Of a DNA stretch of 64,000 bases, positions 1-11,176 are shown one piece after another. The position numbers and the translations under genes were made by a program. The notes beneath the pieces are model-generated. The model worked only from the letters and a program-made list of their open reading frames with translations, did not search any database and was not told the origin of the DNA. Source of the DNA: Mimachlamys varia (taxonomy: Eukaryota; Mollusca; Bivalvia; Pectinida; Pectinidae); NCBI GenBank assembly GCA_947623455.1, contig OX392529.1:58113186-58177185 (forward strand). Reading direction: 5' to 3'. Within the stretch, counting starts at the first letter, position 1. Each line of letters opens with the position of its first letter.

Positions 1-1470
1 TGATATTAGTCTGTAAATCAGAGTATCAGGGAGAAATACACAGGTATCCCCTCTAAAAAATGTCGTCCATTGCATGCTGTTTTCAGTTCAGGTAAAAGTA
101 GTTACCTGCATCTCGTGGGGGCAATATAGGGGCATTACTTTATATTAAATAGGTCATTTGGCATGTAAATGTAAGTTTCGTGTCAAATAAATGTATAAAA
201 TAAAAATAATAACACCAATATAACGTAATTTACATTTACGAAACGGTTACCTAGTTACTAATTAAGTTTGAAAAATGTATTTTGATACCAATGTGCCTCA
301 ACTGCCACACATGTTTACGATGGCAACAATTTACGCTAACGATGTTTGACAGGTGCGAAGCCGAGAACGAATGGGTATAATCAGTGAGTTAATACTGTCC
401 GATCCACGCGGAAGTGTATTATATATACAAATTCCATTAGAATTTGTACAACACAAATTAAACTTTGTTGACAATTCTTTCAAAATCATTAAATTACCTA
501 AAAAAACACTGCCGGAAGTGCCGAAGGACATCTTTTAACGTGCTATACATTCGCCCAAAAATGTAAAACTGGCAATCGTTAAAAACAATTTATCGTGATA
601 GGAATGGGCAGTTTTTGCTTTGTGACGATATACCAAGTAACATTTACCTTTACTGCATGCTTGAATCCAATTTAATTGTTAATTTTGTCGATGTTTCACC
701 ATGCCTCTAAGTCAGGCGTATGAATATTTAAAAAAGTAAATAGTGCAAAATGGAGGACAGGGGAGTAAATTTCGCTACATGCAACGGGAAGATGTTTGAT
801 TTAAGAGATCTGACATAATGTCATAACTCGTCATACCGCAGACGGTAAGATTTTTGTTTTGGCTATGCGGCGTGCCACATAAATTTGTCGATCGGCGATG
901 GAAATTTTAAAAATTTGATCCAGATGTGAGCGGTGTTCAGAATGTACATAAATTGCCATTCATGTGACGAGTACATTCTCTTATTCTGCGGTTTTCAATT
1001 GAAAGAGAGATTTATTCAAAAATCGAAAGCTCGTCTATCATTCTGTGTATATTAAAGTAACAAGAAATGATATTCATTGTTTTTATTATCTTTCGCAGTA
1101 TTCTGCAAACGTGCACGCGTTTTTTGACATATAACACAAAATATCAGAAAAACCACCAAACGTACCAAAATATGGTTGAAAGTATCGATTCTCCATCACA
1201 AAATGTACTTTGTAGTCTATTTTGGTCATGTATTTTGCAGTATTTAATAAAATAACAAGTTTTGGTAAAAACGCCCCCGCCATATTGAATTGTCCTGTAC
1301 CTAGTCCTTAAGCTATTCATAAATAATTATTTGACGTAAAAAGAAAAGAAATAACAATGATAATTGTAAAAGGGAGAGAACTCTAAAAAAAAAAAAAGGT
1401 GTTACACATTACCTCCCCTAGAAGTTTGGGGTTTTATTTAAAAAGTGACGTGAGTTGGAAAAAAGAGGCC
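1..1470. other. Gene-free stretch
   Basis: No gene is supported. Small open frames near 350-540 and 1,070-1,280 show no recognisable domain and no splice context. A short poly(A) run lies at about 1,386-1,398, which could be the tail of an old retroposed copy, but nothing upstream identifies it. Confidence 0.5.
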
Positions 1471-1479
1471 TGAGCTAGC

Positions 1480-2035
1480 AAGTGATTGGGCAGCCCCTAC
1501 CTACTAAACTTGTCCTGTCCTCTCTTATCCTCCACAAGCAAGCACTAATCAAAGGGGGGGGATATGAAAAAGAGACAGGACAGCAGATTCCCCAGCAACA
1601 ATCCATGAGGGATGCAATCAAAAGCCTTGGACAAGTCCATAAGAATTGCTCCTATATACTTGCCATTATCCAATGCTTGACGCCAGTCCTCAAGGAGGCG
1701 CAGCAGAGTAGACTGACACCCGAAGCCCCGCCTGAAAGTCGCCAAGTAGGGGTTAAAGATAGAGTTGCAAAAGGGTTCCAGCTGGTTGTGAATTAGTTTT
1801 TCAAAGACTTTAGAGAAAAAATACTAATGGGGTGGTAGTTTTCTTTACATAGGGGGTCATTTTTTTTAAACAGGGATAACTTGAGCCAATTTTAGTGAAT
1901 TAGGAAATTTAGTAACACTCAAACAGTGATTAAAATAATTACATAATGGATTACTCAGGGCATCACATCCAGCTTTCAACATTTTTGCACAAATTCCGAC
2001 TGACTTCTTTATATCTAATTGCGAGATGATATCTC
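1480..2035 (-). pseudogene. LINE reverse transcriptase fragment (3' part of a broken non-LTR element)
   Basis: Read on the minus strand, this is the finger/palm part of a non-LTR retrotransposon reverse transcriptase, spread over several frames. Near 1,900-2,000 it encodes a segment containing CAKMLKAGCDALSNPL and then KLAQVIPV. Near 1,830 it has a decayed ENYHPIS motif (family norm NYRPIS). At 1,545-1,745 it reads LLEDWRQALDNGKYIGAIL followed by MDLSKAFDCIPHG, which contains the first catalytic aspartate of the palm. Frameshifts and stops make it inactive. It is the downstream half of the LINE whose endonuclease half lies at 2,600-3,830; the two are separated by the foldback element. The clade is not certain (Jockey/CR1/L2-like style). 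Confidence 0.85.
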
Positions 2036-2590
2036 AATCTGATTACAATACAGATCCTCACTATTACTATCTTGTGTAGGATCTGACAGCGACCAGAAGA
2101 AGGTCATGTGCAGATGACCTTTATTATTTCCATATCTAGGAAATGAACAGCCAATCAAAAAGCACCTTGTAAACAGTGTTTGGTAGACGAACAAAAATGG
2201 CGGCGGATCGAAGCGTAGATGGGAAAATAATTCAGAGCGTTATATAACAATTTGATTAGTATATTTTCTTTACCTACAGTTTTTATTTCTTTTCGGACAA
2301 ACGAAAAACTACACATCAAACAGATAATGTCTAAAAAGAACACACGCCTTGGCGTAGAGACCGCCGAACTGGGCGCCGCCATTTTTGTATACGGTCTTTC
2401 GGGTTTCTCGCTGCTTTACTCTGGTTTAATGACAAGAGTAGAAACAAATCGAAATTAGCTTTCACTTTCAGAATCTGGTAAGCAGCGATTTGATTGGTGA
2501 ATACAAAGGTCATCTGCACATGACCTTCTACTGGTCACTGTCAGATCCTACACACGATAGTAATAATGAAGATCTGTATTTTATCAGATT
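2036..2590. mobile_element. Foldback/MITE-like element with about 90-bp terminal inverted repeats
   Basis: The two ends are long inverted repeats. The left arm (about 2,036-2,125) and the reverse complement of the right arm (about 2,501-2,590) share runs such as GTGTAGGATCTGACAG and AAGGTCATGTGCAGATGACC. Inverted similarity continues inward (CCAATCAAA near 2,151, and CAAAAATGGCGGCG at about 2,190 against its complement near 2,373), so the whole 555 bp can fold on itself. No transposase is encoded; the 68-codon frame at 2,252-2,458 is unrecognised. It sits between two parts of one LINE, so it inserted after that LINE. The exact ends and target duplication are not clear. Confidence 0.8.
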
Positions 2591-3830
2591 TTTCTATATT
2601 TCTACATTTATTGGATAAAAATGGTTTTACAGTTGGCCAAAAATCTTTAGAACTTGGTCCTCCAGAACAACGTTCAATACAATAATTTCTGATAGATGTT
2701 CTTTTGATTTTAGTGATATGATTTCTCTGTTTCTTATAATTTTACCAATTTGCTGTAGATTTGACCTTTTTATACTTATTAAAAAACATACGTTTCCTGT
2801 ATATCGCTTTCTAAGTTGACCATTGGAATAAGGGGGTTTGTTCAGTTTGGGCTTCTTAGTTTTGACAAGAGAGATGGTCATCGATGATATTTTTTATTAA
2901 ATGTTCATGTGCCCAGTATATATCATCATGGTCATCAAAGACATAAGTTGCATGAAAAGGTCCATGTTCCAGGTCTCGATTAAAAGAATCAGGGTCGAAA
3001 TTTTTATAGCTTCTAAATTTTATCTTTTTTTTTAGGGATCCTAGCGACTGTGCCTTTAATTGCAATTCCTATAATGTTATGCCAATAACTAACACCACAA
3101 CCAAAATTAATCGGATGGAAACAGAGTGTGGGTTGGTTGGTGAGTATCACATCAACTAGGGATGGCACACAGTTTTTCACAAAAATTACATAGGTCACTG
3201 AGATTCCTTCCTCTAGTGGAATGGAAGAGATCAAAATTTAAGTCACCGAGCAACATAATATTTTCATAATGGGTAGAAAGCCTATCAAGACCTACTGTGG
3301 CAGAGTCTAAAAATACACTGTCCTCCAAGGAAGGAGGCTTATATGTACCTATAACTGCCCATCGTCTGCGTTCGATTGTGCACTTCAGCACGATAGACTA
3401 AAGTCCAGGTAGTTCAAGGCCATCACGTCGTCGCACTGGTAAGTCAGAGCGGGCATAGGCTCCCCCGTGAGCGTTTCTATCTTTTCTGTATGCCCTATAA
3501 CCGTTTATGCCGAGGCATGATTTATTAAAAGTGTCGTCAAGTTTTGTCTCTGCTAATATCATAATATCGCAGAGTTTATCTTTCAACACAGTACATATTT
3601 CTACGAACTTGTTTCGGAAGCTATTTACGTTTAGGTACGTGATCCCGACATTGTTCTTACATACTTTCCTGGTCTCACGTAGCTCATAAAATGGATCATG
3701 GTCCTTATTATCTTCCTCGGATCCTGTTGTTGACACGGAGTTCGCAAAGGGGAGATCACTCCGATTAGGTGTCCCGGGCTCTGGAATATGTATTCCCGGT
3801 AAACCGACAGGTGATTCCGACAAAGACGTT
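2591..3830 (-). pseudogene. LINE ORF2 endonuclease and linker, degenerate
   Basis: Minus-strand remains of the apurinic-like endonuclease of a non-LTR retrotransposon, in several frames. From 5' to 3': ITYLNVNSFRNKF and LCDIMILAETKLDDTF (3,500-3,690), then YKPPSLEDSVF and ENIMLLGDLNFDL (3,230-3,350; GDLNFDL carries the endonuclease catalytic Asp-Asn pair), LVDVILTNQP (about 3,150), the linker FRSYKNFDPDSFNRDL with DDHDDIYWAHEHL (2,880-2,990), and KPPYSNGQLRKRYTGN (about 2,800-2,840). A deletion joins LCAI to PSLVDVI. It continues across the foldback element into the reverse transcriptase at 1,480-2,035, giving one minus-strand LINE of about 1.8 kb plus the insertion. Confidence 0.88.
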
Positions 3831-3929
3831 GATGTTTCAAACTATCTGAGAAACCAGATAAAGCACATGTAGCACTATAGGCCTCCCTACCGTACACAAG
3901 CTTTCTGGATTTTTTGATATTCTGTAAAA

Positions 3930-4430
3930 ACTGATATGAATGTTGTAATAGTTAGCAATATAAATGTCGACCTTCTAGCAGTTGATAACAACCACTCTCT
4001 ATAAAATATGGATATTATGAACCATTTCCTCTTCACACAAGTAATAGACAGACCGACAAGAATCGGACGCACGTGCTGCACACTATTTGATCCCATTTTT
4101 CTATCGGGCACGTGTAATTACTCTCTAGCCGACAATATCGACATAGACCGTGATATCTCTGACCACCAAGCGACATCTTTGGAACTGACTTTGGAGACAA
4201 ATATTACTTGGTGTTATAAAAGGAATCTTTTATGTTATAATGACGCTAATTGTGGACTTAACAATAAACAAGCGGTGACTGACTGGGCCGACCTTTTTTG
4301 TTCTGCCCCTACCCCGGACGATATGTGCAGTCTTTACATCTAAATATTAAGAAATAGCAAGTGAGTGTATTCCTGCAAAAGTAGTTACAATTAGATCTAA
4401 TGACAAACCATGGTTTGACCAATGAACCAT
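3930..4430 (+). pseudogene. LINE endonuclease C-terminal fragment, plus strand
   Basis: A second LINE piece, opposite in orientation to its neighbour. After a decayed INVDLLAVDNNHSL (endonuclease Asp-Asn region, about 3,958-4,000) the frame at 4,008-4,343 reads FTQVIDRPTRIGRTCCTLFD and then DISDHQATSLEL, the usual C-terminal end of a LINE endonuclease with its SDH motif. About 50 bp after the frame's stop a KPWFDQ-like motif occurs (about 4,405). Stops in the frame and the missing first half make it a dead fragment. Flanking sequence to 4,700 holds nothing recognisable. Confidence 0.8.
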
Positions 4431-4699
4431 TACCCACTCTTTTTATCTTTTATGAAAAATTTTGGTTTGATGATACTATGATTAGGTCCTGCGGCCTTAG
4501 GTATCACGGTGATATCTACCTACCTTTTTGTTTGCTATTTTGCACCCTTTATTACTGACAGTTGTGATGTGATGGAGTACTGGCTGTTCGAGGTGCTTCC
4601 GGTCCAAAACTGAACACATCATGCGACATATGGCTTATGCGGACACGATAATTTGTTAACTTTGAATCCGTCTCCTTCGCTATGGTGGCATGGTTCTGC

Positions 4700-5033
4700 C
4701 ATCACACTAAAATCTGTTAGACTCATTAATATATTGCTGAATGTACATAAAAATCAGTTCGTATTCATGCTCAGAAAGAGTTGTGTCTCCATAAAAAAGC
4801 AGATTTACGTTAAGGGGAATATACGAGTTAAGGTGCCGAAAGAGCTTAATTCGTTGTTCAGCATAAGTATTACGATTTAAAAAGAAGTGGTGGGTATTTT
4901 CATTTGGAAAACCACAGTGACAACGTTGATCAGTAATAAGATTGGCTCTAAATATGCGATTTCTTAATGTACTAGCTTGATTTCTTAATATGGTATGAAG
5001 GATATTACTTTTTCGTTTTCCGTATAAAAACAA
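4700..5033 (-). pseudogene. LINE C-terminal fragment, minus strand
   Basis: A 108-codon frame that resembles the extreme C-terminus of a non-LTR retrotransposon ORF2: a basic region, then CHCGFPNENTHHFFLNRNTY, a zinc-finger-like C-x-C...H pattern seen after the reverse transcriptase of several LINE clades, then EQRIKLFRHLNSYIPLN. Upstream reverse transcriptase sequence is absent. The adjacent plus-strand sequence (5,080-5,300) is a second copy of the same tail in opposite orientation, so the two form an inverted repeat. Confidence 0.78.
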
Positions 5034-5079
5034 ATTTGGTACCCGTGGTAAGTCTGTAATACGAATGTAGTAATATCCT

Positions 5080-5310
5080 ACACGTTGCCACTGTGGATTT
5101 CCTAATGAAAATACTCACAACTTCTTTTTTAATTGTAACACTTATGCTGAACAAAGAATTAAGCTCTTCCGCCACCTTGACTCGTATATATCCCTTAACG
5201 TAAATCTGCTTCTTTATGGCGACACAACTCTTTTGAGCATGAAAACGAACTGATTTTTATGAACACTCAGCAATATATTAATGAGTCTAATAGATTCTAG
5301 CGCCCTCTCC
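5080..5310 (+). pseudogene. LINE C-terminal tail, inverted second copy
   Basis: Plus-strand copy of the tail found on the minus strand at 4,706-4,927. It encodes CHCGFPNENTH, then FFFNCNTYAEQRIKLFRHL, with a frameshift near 5,225. The copy keeps a cysteine where the other has arginine, so it is closer to the family pattern. It ends with TAG followed by a C-rich stretch and the CT microsatellite, consistent with a LINE 3' end. Confidence 0.75.
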
Positions 5311-5317
5311 CCCCCCC

Positions 5318-5355
<38 letters not shown>

Positions 5356-5356
5356 T
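5318..5356 (+). repeat. CT-dinucleotide microsatellite
   Basis: A run of about 18 CT units, just after a poly(C) tract and the end of a LINE tail. It probably grew from the LINE 3' end, but that is inference. Confidence 0.85.
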
Positions 5357-5359
5357 CTT

Positions 5360-5949
5360 CCCCTTGATCTCTCTCTAGATGTTTTGTCTATCCTCCTACA
5401 CAATTGATAACTAAATGGGCCAATAAATTGCAATGAACACAACTAGGTCAAAGGTACATAACCCTTTAACCAAGTAATTTACAACAGAAATGAACGGAGA
5501 ATAATCCCCAGCCAAATAAGAAAGTGATCAAAAGTGTGAAGGACAAAGTAGATATGGGTTGGAGGAAACGATCGAGGTCCTGGATATGTTCAGTAAGTAA
5601 ATAATTCTACCACTGAGAACCAAATTGGTACAACACTGCAAACGTATTGCTAGCATCCACCTCTGTATAACGTAGGTAGGCATCACTCTTCCTCATACCA
5701 ATGTCAAATTATACAGAACTAGTTTAATTTTACTTCTAAATTCATAAATTAAAGGGGTTTTACGCACCTGACCCTTCTGCTTCTACATTAGTTGAGAAAC
5801 TCTGGATCCCTACCTTTTGGCCCCTAGCATCACTGAAGAGTCCTAGGAGGACGAAACAGCTGTATGATGCAGTTTAATTCATTTTTCGGCATACTGTATT
5901 TATTACTAAATTTAAGAGATGCAGCATGTGAGTGTGTTACGTGATCTTG
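5360..5949. other. Gene-free stretch
   Basis: No open frame or motif of note. A short segment near 5,400 (ending in CCAATAAATTGCAA) looks like LINE 3' untranslated sequence with a polyadenylation-like AATAAA. Confidence 0.45.
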
Positions 5950-6850
5950 GATCATAATATCTGGCATTCCTACTGACACACCAAGTGGCACCACCCTTGC
6001 AGAAAGAGTGGCTTGTCATCTGCGTAGTGATCTGCTGATCGACGAAGGATGTTGTTTATTCTACCAATAAACTGCCGGTAGGTCAAATGACATAAAAATG
6101 GAAAAGTGGCAACCGAACCAACTGAAACATGCCACTGCAATAATGCATTTATTGCGAAGGCTGGACATAACACATCACCCACAGTAGTAGGTATAACAAC
6201 AAATAATTGCTTCTCTCTGAACTGGACAGTTTTTGTCCACTGTAACTCTATGACATGCCCCTGTCTATGGTATACCACATCACTCACACTTATATCCCGA
6301 TGTTGGACATATTTCCTCAGATGAAGAAAATTCCCTGGGCGTAATAAACCGGAAAATCCTATGAGACATGCTACACACAAATCTACTGGTCCTCAATGTG
6401 CAAGCCCATCCTAATTGCCCTCAATAATCCTGGTGTAACTACAGGTACCCCTGTTTGTACATCCCCAAGGGTTCTCTTAACACCAATCAAAACGTGTGAA
6501 ACATGCCAGTTCCCTGATACAGGATCTGGATACCCCTTAGCTTTATGGATATGTTTGACAACATTATGATTAAAGGAATCTGTCCAACACAATATACAGG
6601 ATGTAATGACCAACGTTTCGTCAACTTATTTGGTGCATGTAGGCGTGAAATGGTATCAGCTAACACATTGTTCCTTCCTTCCACATGCACTGCCTTAACA
6701 GAAAAATATAGGTGCCTTCCAACCAGAACACATGTCTTAGCAGGCTCATTGCATATGGATATTTACAAGTATACCTTTATTAATTATAGACTTTGCTGTA
6801 ATATTGTCTGTAAACACAATCCCTGTTGAACTACCGGCGTCGCGCTTGTA
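5950..6850 (-). pseudogene. DIRS-like retroelement remnant: RNase H end plus tyrosine recombinase
   Basis: Read on the minus strand, the order is RNase H then tyrosine recombinase. Near 6,790-6,840 the sequence encodes IVFTDNITAKSIINKG, matching the TDN...A motif of retroelement RNase H. Near 6,630-6,690 comes HVEGRNNVLADTISRLH, the usual RNase H end. The recombinase follows in two frames: HVLIGVKRTLGD with VTPGLLRAIRMGL (6,383-6,520), then GFSGLLRPGNFLHLRK (6,300-6,360), which holds the first catalytic arginine of a tyrosine recombinase, then ELQWTKTVQFREKQ. The C-terminal H-x-x-R and tyrosine are not seen before the break at about 5,960. RNase H followed by tyrosine recombinase is the DIRS/Ngaro arrangement. 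Stops and frameshifts show it is dead. Confidence 0.78.
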
Positions 6851-6984
6851 AAGACGAAAGTATTTGTTTCCATTTATTGCCCGCCGTCGACCTTGTGGTA
6901 CGGCGCATCACTGCGCGGCCGTCAGAAGAAAAAGATAACTGCCATGGCTACTGCTAACGCTAACGCGCCATGTGGTCAATGCGT

Positions 6985-7085
6985 AAAATGCGACGTCACC
7001 ACTTAGGACGTCACCACAAAATGTGTACTATATAAGCGAGGAACCAACGATGTATACCGAATCCGGATTCTAACAAACCTGGTAT
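6985..7085 (+). promoter_or_regulatory. Promoter-like cluster (two CRE-like sites and a TATA box)
   Basis: GACGTCACC occurs twice (6,992-7,000 and 7,007-7,015), followed by TATATAAG at 7,029-7,036. The 150 bp upstream are unusually CpG-rich for this window. No gene follows within reach. It could be the promoter part of a solo LTR or of another retroelement; no LTR boundaries or target duplication could be set. Confidence 0.35.
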
Positions 7086-8341
7086 TCACTTAATACCATA
7101 TGTTTGCACGTGTGACTGTATGATACTCTGATATAATGTATTTTAGTATTGTAAATAAGCCATCTTGAACTTTGTAAGTATATAAATGTTTTATTGTAGG
7201 GAATGGGCTTAGTATAAGTTGTAAAACTTGTGCACAATGCGTGTACATAACGACCGTTATTAATAAAGTAATAAATTCGAAGTGCTAGTAATAATATTTC
7301 ATACCAAATTTACAAATGATGTAATGTAAAAAAAATAGTGTTGGTCACTGTGTATTTTCTAACTTTGCAATATATAGATGAAGATTCAACGTGACTATAT
7401 CATCTTAGCAACCACGGCCATCGTAGTTACCACCGTAGCAACCCGCTTCAAATGGTTTTTTTTTTTTTTTTTCTTCGTATAACACTTGAAAATTAATTAT
7501 AATGTAAATATAAGGAGTGTTCCTCATTTTGACTGCGTATGCGGTAGTTTACCCGCAGTTAGCAAAGAACATATTCACAATGAAGCGCTAACCAAGTCCT
7601 AATAAGAAAATAACACAAAACAGTGCTCATTTGTACTGGGTCACAAAATCGTCCGCTTCGATAAACTGCTAACATTTAACATACAGTTCCGTGCATACAC
7701 TGTGGATAAAGACATTTTGAGCGGACTTTGAATATTGGTATAAAAGGAAAATATAATCAATAGTGCAGACACCATTTACATTCAAGAACTGGCATTTAGG
7801 CTTTCGCGGGATGCCCTTTTAACTATGAGTCCACATATTTACGTTTTGTTCCGATAAACCGAACAAAATAAAGAACCTATAAAAACGTATAGGTGTTTAT
7901 GTGCTTATGCCATTTTGACTATATTCATGTATGTCGATCTATTTTGCAATTGTAATATCTATTGAATATAATCTGAACTTTGCAATTATAATCAATTAGA
8001 CATGGACTAAACAATCTCGACCATAAAAAGCGCATTCGCCCCAAAGAATTTTACATGATACAGCGCGGACAACTCCCGTTTAATATTTAATTCCAGTAAT
8101 TCGCTTAAAATCTTTAGTAGGTCAGATGAATATGTCAGACGGTTTCCATTGTAAATCCCACGAGGACTATACGTCTGCTAGGTAATATTAATAGTCTGGA
8201 GATATCTAGGATCATCTCTGGTTTAAATCATTATTGTAGTCACAAAGGATTTATGACTTTATTGTTAAATTAATCAACAACATATAATGTATCCAAACGG
8301 GACATATTCACTTTCGTTTTTAATTATGAAATTAATTTTCG
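7086..8341. other. Gene-free AT-rich stretch
   Basis: No coding signal. A poly(T) run lies at about 7,457-7,473. The rest is low-GC sequence with no recognised repeat. Confidence 0.5.
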
Positions 8342-8483
8342 TTGAATATTTCTAAATTAAAAAAGCTGTGTGATCGAGAGTTGTGGCTTATGGAGGCATT
8401 AACTACATGTATTTCCACACGGTGTTTTTCTATTGACCTTAATTTACTAGCCTTACTATCAAAACCAAAATTAGACATTTTAT

Positions 8484-8515
8484 ATGGACTCCAATATGAG
8501 AGTATTGGAGTCCAT
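8484..8515. repeat. Perfect 12-bp inverted repeat (hairpin)
   Basis: ATGGACTCCAAT at 8,484-8,495 and its complement at 8,504-8,515 are separated by 8 bases. The pair lies in a 112-codon open frame (8,342-8,680) that shows no domain and is probably fortuitous. Confidence 0.7.
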
Positions 8516-8689
8516 AAAAGAGCTTTAAAAACGAAAAGAGTATCATTTCTGTTTTTTAATACATGTGCAGTCTTAAAGCTGACAAAGCAAGTTAAAAAAC
8601 CTTTCTTGTTGATATTTAAAAAAAAACGGCAACTTAAAATTTTTAGAAATCTTCTGAGATGCCACCTTACAGATCACTAAGGAATGGCA

Positions 8690-10139
8690 GACATGTTAGT
8701 TTTTTTCTTGCTTGGAAACGATAGTCGGCTTCCTTGGGTAGAAAAGGCACCGAGGCCGTCAAACCGGTTCTCATTGTTGTGATGAAACCGCACGGTGACA
8801 CTTCTATAGACCTATATATAGCTAGCCATCACATACTTTCTGATTTTTTTTACGATGTTTTCTATCAGTATCTGAAGAACATTGACATGGATATTGAAGG
8901 TGTTATTATAACGATATTATACAATATGAGCAAAATAAAAAAAAAACATTAGATTACACCAAAATTCGTGCGAAAAAAAATTAAGTACATGAATGACAAC
9001 TGATAAACCTACCTTAGTATTCAATTGGAACATCATGTCTCTACGAGTAATCAGTTCCTGTGTGATAAACATTGCTATAACATCCATTTATTTCCATCAA
9101 AAAAAGTTTTTCCCCTCACTCTCGCATGTGTTCGTGTTTTACATAATCAAGACTATACTCGCGTGTTACACGACATTTTCATTACAAGCGCTTTAGTGGC
9201 AAGGCGTAATATTATAGATAGTATTAGGAGCGAGTACATATTCTTTTCGGAAAGTTTCGCTCTGCTTCCGAATGTAAAATCAACATGTCGATGTCCATTA
9301 CGTATACATAGGTGAAGGGACAGTTAGGGTGTTTTCAGTTTTATTTCTTTTATTTTGCTTTGGCACACGATTTATGATGGTGTCCTAGAGAGTGACCATC
9401 TTCACGTAACTTCAATTTCAAGGTAGGTGTGTGTTGGTCATTCCAGTTTTGTAACTCCAGTGTCACCTGTGTGTTGCACTTTGCATGGCCAGTGTTCGTG
9501 TAAAAACCGGTTTGACAGGCTGGGTGCCTTTTATACCCAGGGAGGCCGACTCTCGTTTCCAAGCAAGGCAAAAACTAAAATGTCTGCCTCTCCTTAGTAA
9601 CCTATAAGGGGGCATCTCAGAAGCTTTTTAAAATATTACTTTGTCGTATTTATATTTGATCTCAACAAAAAAGCTCTTTAACTTGCATTGTCAGATTTAA
9701 CAGGCATATATGCAATAGAAATGAAATATGATTAAAATTTAGTCGTTACTTTAAAAGTGTTTGAATGGAGGAATAGGTCCGAAGTTAGTATTAGAAAAGT
9801 TTCAAGTGAGAAAATGATGTCTTTTTAAGTTATGTGTTGATTTACAGTTTCACTCATTCATGCAAATGTACATATTCACTTCACAATCTCTTTTTGTTTT
9901 CTAATGTTATGGCTTCTGGACTCATCTCAGACTTCGAGTCTCTAAAGTGAATTAAAAGGCACAGGAAATAACATATAAGATATTAATAGATAAGTTTGTA
10001 TAGCATATGCTATTTTCTCAACGTCTGTGGCTAAAGTTAGTTCCGGTCTTTTTTTCTGACTTTTGCTACCACACCTTCTGTAAAACGATTAATTAAAATA
10101 CAGTTTGATTTGTTGATTATTTTAAAGTTTCCTTTCCTC
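8690..10139. other. Stretch with unassigned open frames
   Basis: Two frames look slightly protein-like. The plus-strand one at 9,025-9,315 contains FLCDKHCYNIHLFPSKKVF and later LVARRNIIDSIRSEYIFF. The minus-strand one at 9,350-9,571 contains CNTQVTLELQNWNDQ. Neither is recognised and neither has splice or start context. They may be old transposon remnants. Nothing else is seen. Confidence 0.35.
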
Positions 10140-10428
10140 ATTTTCCGATCGTGAACTTTTTCTTTCTAGACACAAGTATCATCCCTGCTTCTCCAACCTA
10201 GGCGGATTACATACATTAGCAGCTGATTTGTTATTATAAGGCTTGCTAGGGCTAGAAATCAAGATTTCCGTGATAGATGTCCGCTGATGACGAACAAACT
10301 TAAACATAAGTATTCTAGATATGCAAGTTCATGGAGAATATGGGAAAGTGTTCGTCGCCTTCATGATTGTTTTTTTTAATATGTTTTTATTTCACATCAG
10401 CTCTCATTGTAAGGACGTGCACTTGGGT
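10140..10428 (+). pseudogene. Decayed copy of the Penelope-like RT 3' end
   Basis: This region is a diverged copy of the reverse-transcriptase fragment at 50,810-51,160. Shared runs include CCGATCGTGAACTT, CATCCCTGCTTC, GGGCTTGCT and GTGATAGATGTC. In the better copy these encode the region starting FPIVNFPFLDRNIP. Here stops and small indels break every frame. The copy continues through a region matching the 3' flank of the other element (CTCTCATTGTAAGG against its TTCTCATTTTGAGG) and runs straight into the 31-bp minisatellite. Confidence 0.75.
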
Positions 10429-11176
10429 GTGATCTTAATTTACACGACGGTTGTCGGTTGTGACCTAGATTTACACGACGGTTGTCGGTTGTGACGTAGA
10501 TTTACATGACGGGTGTCGGTTATGACGTAGATTTACATGACAGGTGTCGGTTGTGACGTAGATTTACACGACGGATGTCGGTTGTGACGTAGATTTACAT
10601 GACGGGTGTCGGTTATGACCTAGATTTACATAACGGGTGTCGGTTGTGACCTAGATTAACACGACGGGTGTCGGTTGTGACGTAGATTTACATGACGGGT
10701 GTCGGTTGTGACGTAGATTTACATGACGGGTGTCGGTTGTGACCTAGATTAACACGACGAGTGTCGGTTGTGACGTAGATTTACATGACGGGTGTCGGTT
10801 GTGACCTTAATTTACACGACGGGTGTCGGTTGTGACGTAGATTTACACGACGGGTGTCGATTGTGACGTAGATTTACATGGCGGGTGTCGGTTGTGACGT
10901 AGATGTACATGACGGGTGTCGGTTGTGACGTAGATTTACATGACGGGTGTCGGTTGTGACGTAGATTTACATGACGGGTGTCGGTTGTGACCTAGATTTA
11001 CACGACGGATGTCGGTTGTGACGTAGATTTACATGACAGGTGTCGGTTGTGACGTAGATTTACACGACGGGTGTCGGTTGTGACGTAGATTTACACAACG
11101 GGTGTCGGTTGTGACCTTGATTTACATGACGGGTGTCGGTTGTGACCTTAGATTTACACGACGGGTGTCGATTGTG
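10429..11176 (+). repeat. 31-bp minisatellite, about 24 copies
   Basis: A head-to-tail array with a strict 31-bp period. The unit core is GATTTACATGACGGGTGTCG followed by GTTGTGACGTA, with variants at a few positions (ACGACGG, CCTAGAT). It begins exactly where the adjacent retroelement copy reaches its GTGACC-AGATTTACATGGCGGG segment, so the unit appears to be an amplified piece of that element. Period 31 is not a multiple of three and no long frame crosses the array. Confidence 0.95.

Noticed and set aside
2252..2458. 68-codon frame inside the foldback element
   Set aside because: It overlaps the self-complementary arms; no match to any transposase motif.
6826..7085. Solo LTR
   Set aside because: CRE-like sites and a TATA box suggest it, but no TG...CA boundaries with a matching target duplication could be found.
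8342..8680. 112-codon open frame
   Set aside because: No domain, AT-driven Lys/Leu/Phe composition, contains a perfect hairpin, and no splice or promoter context.
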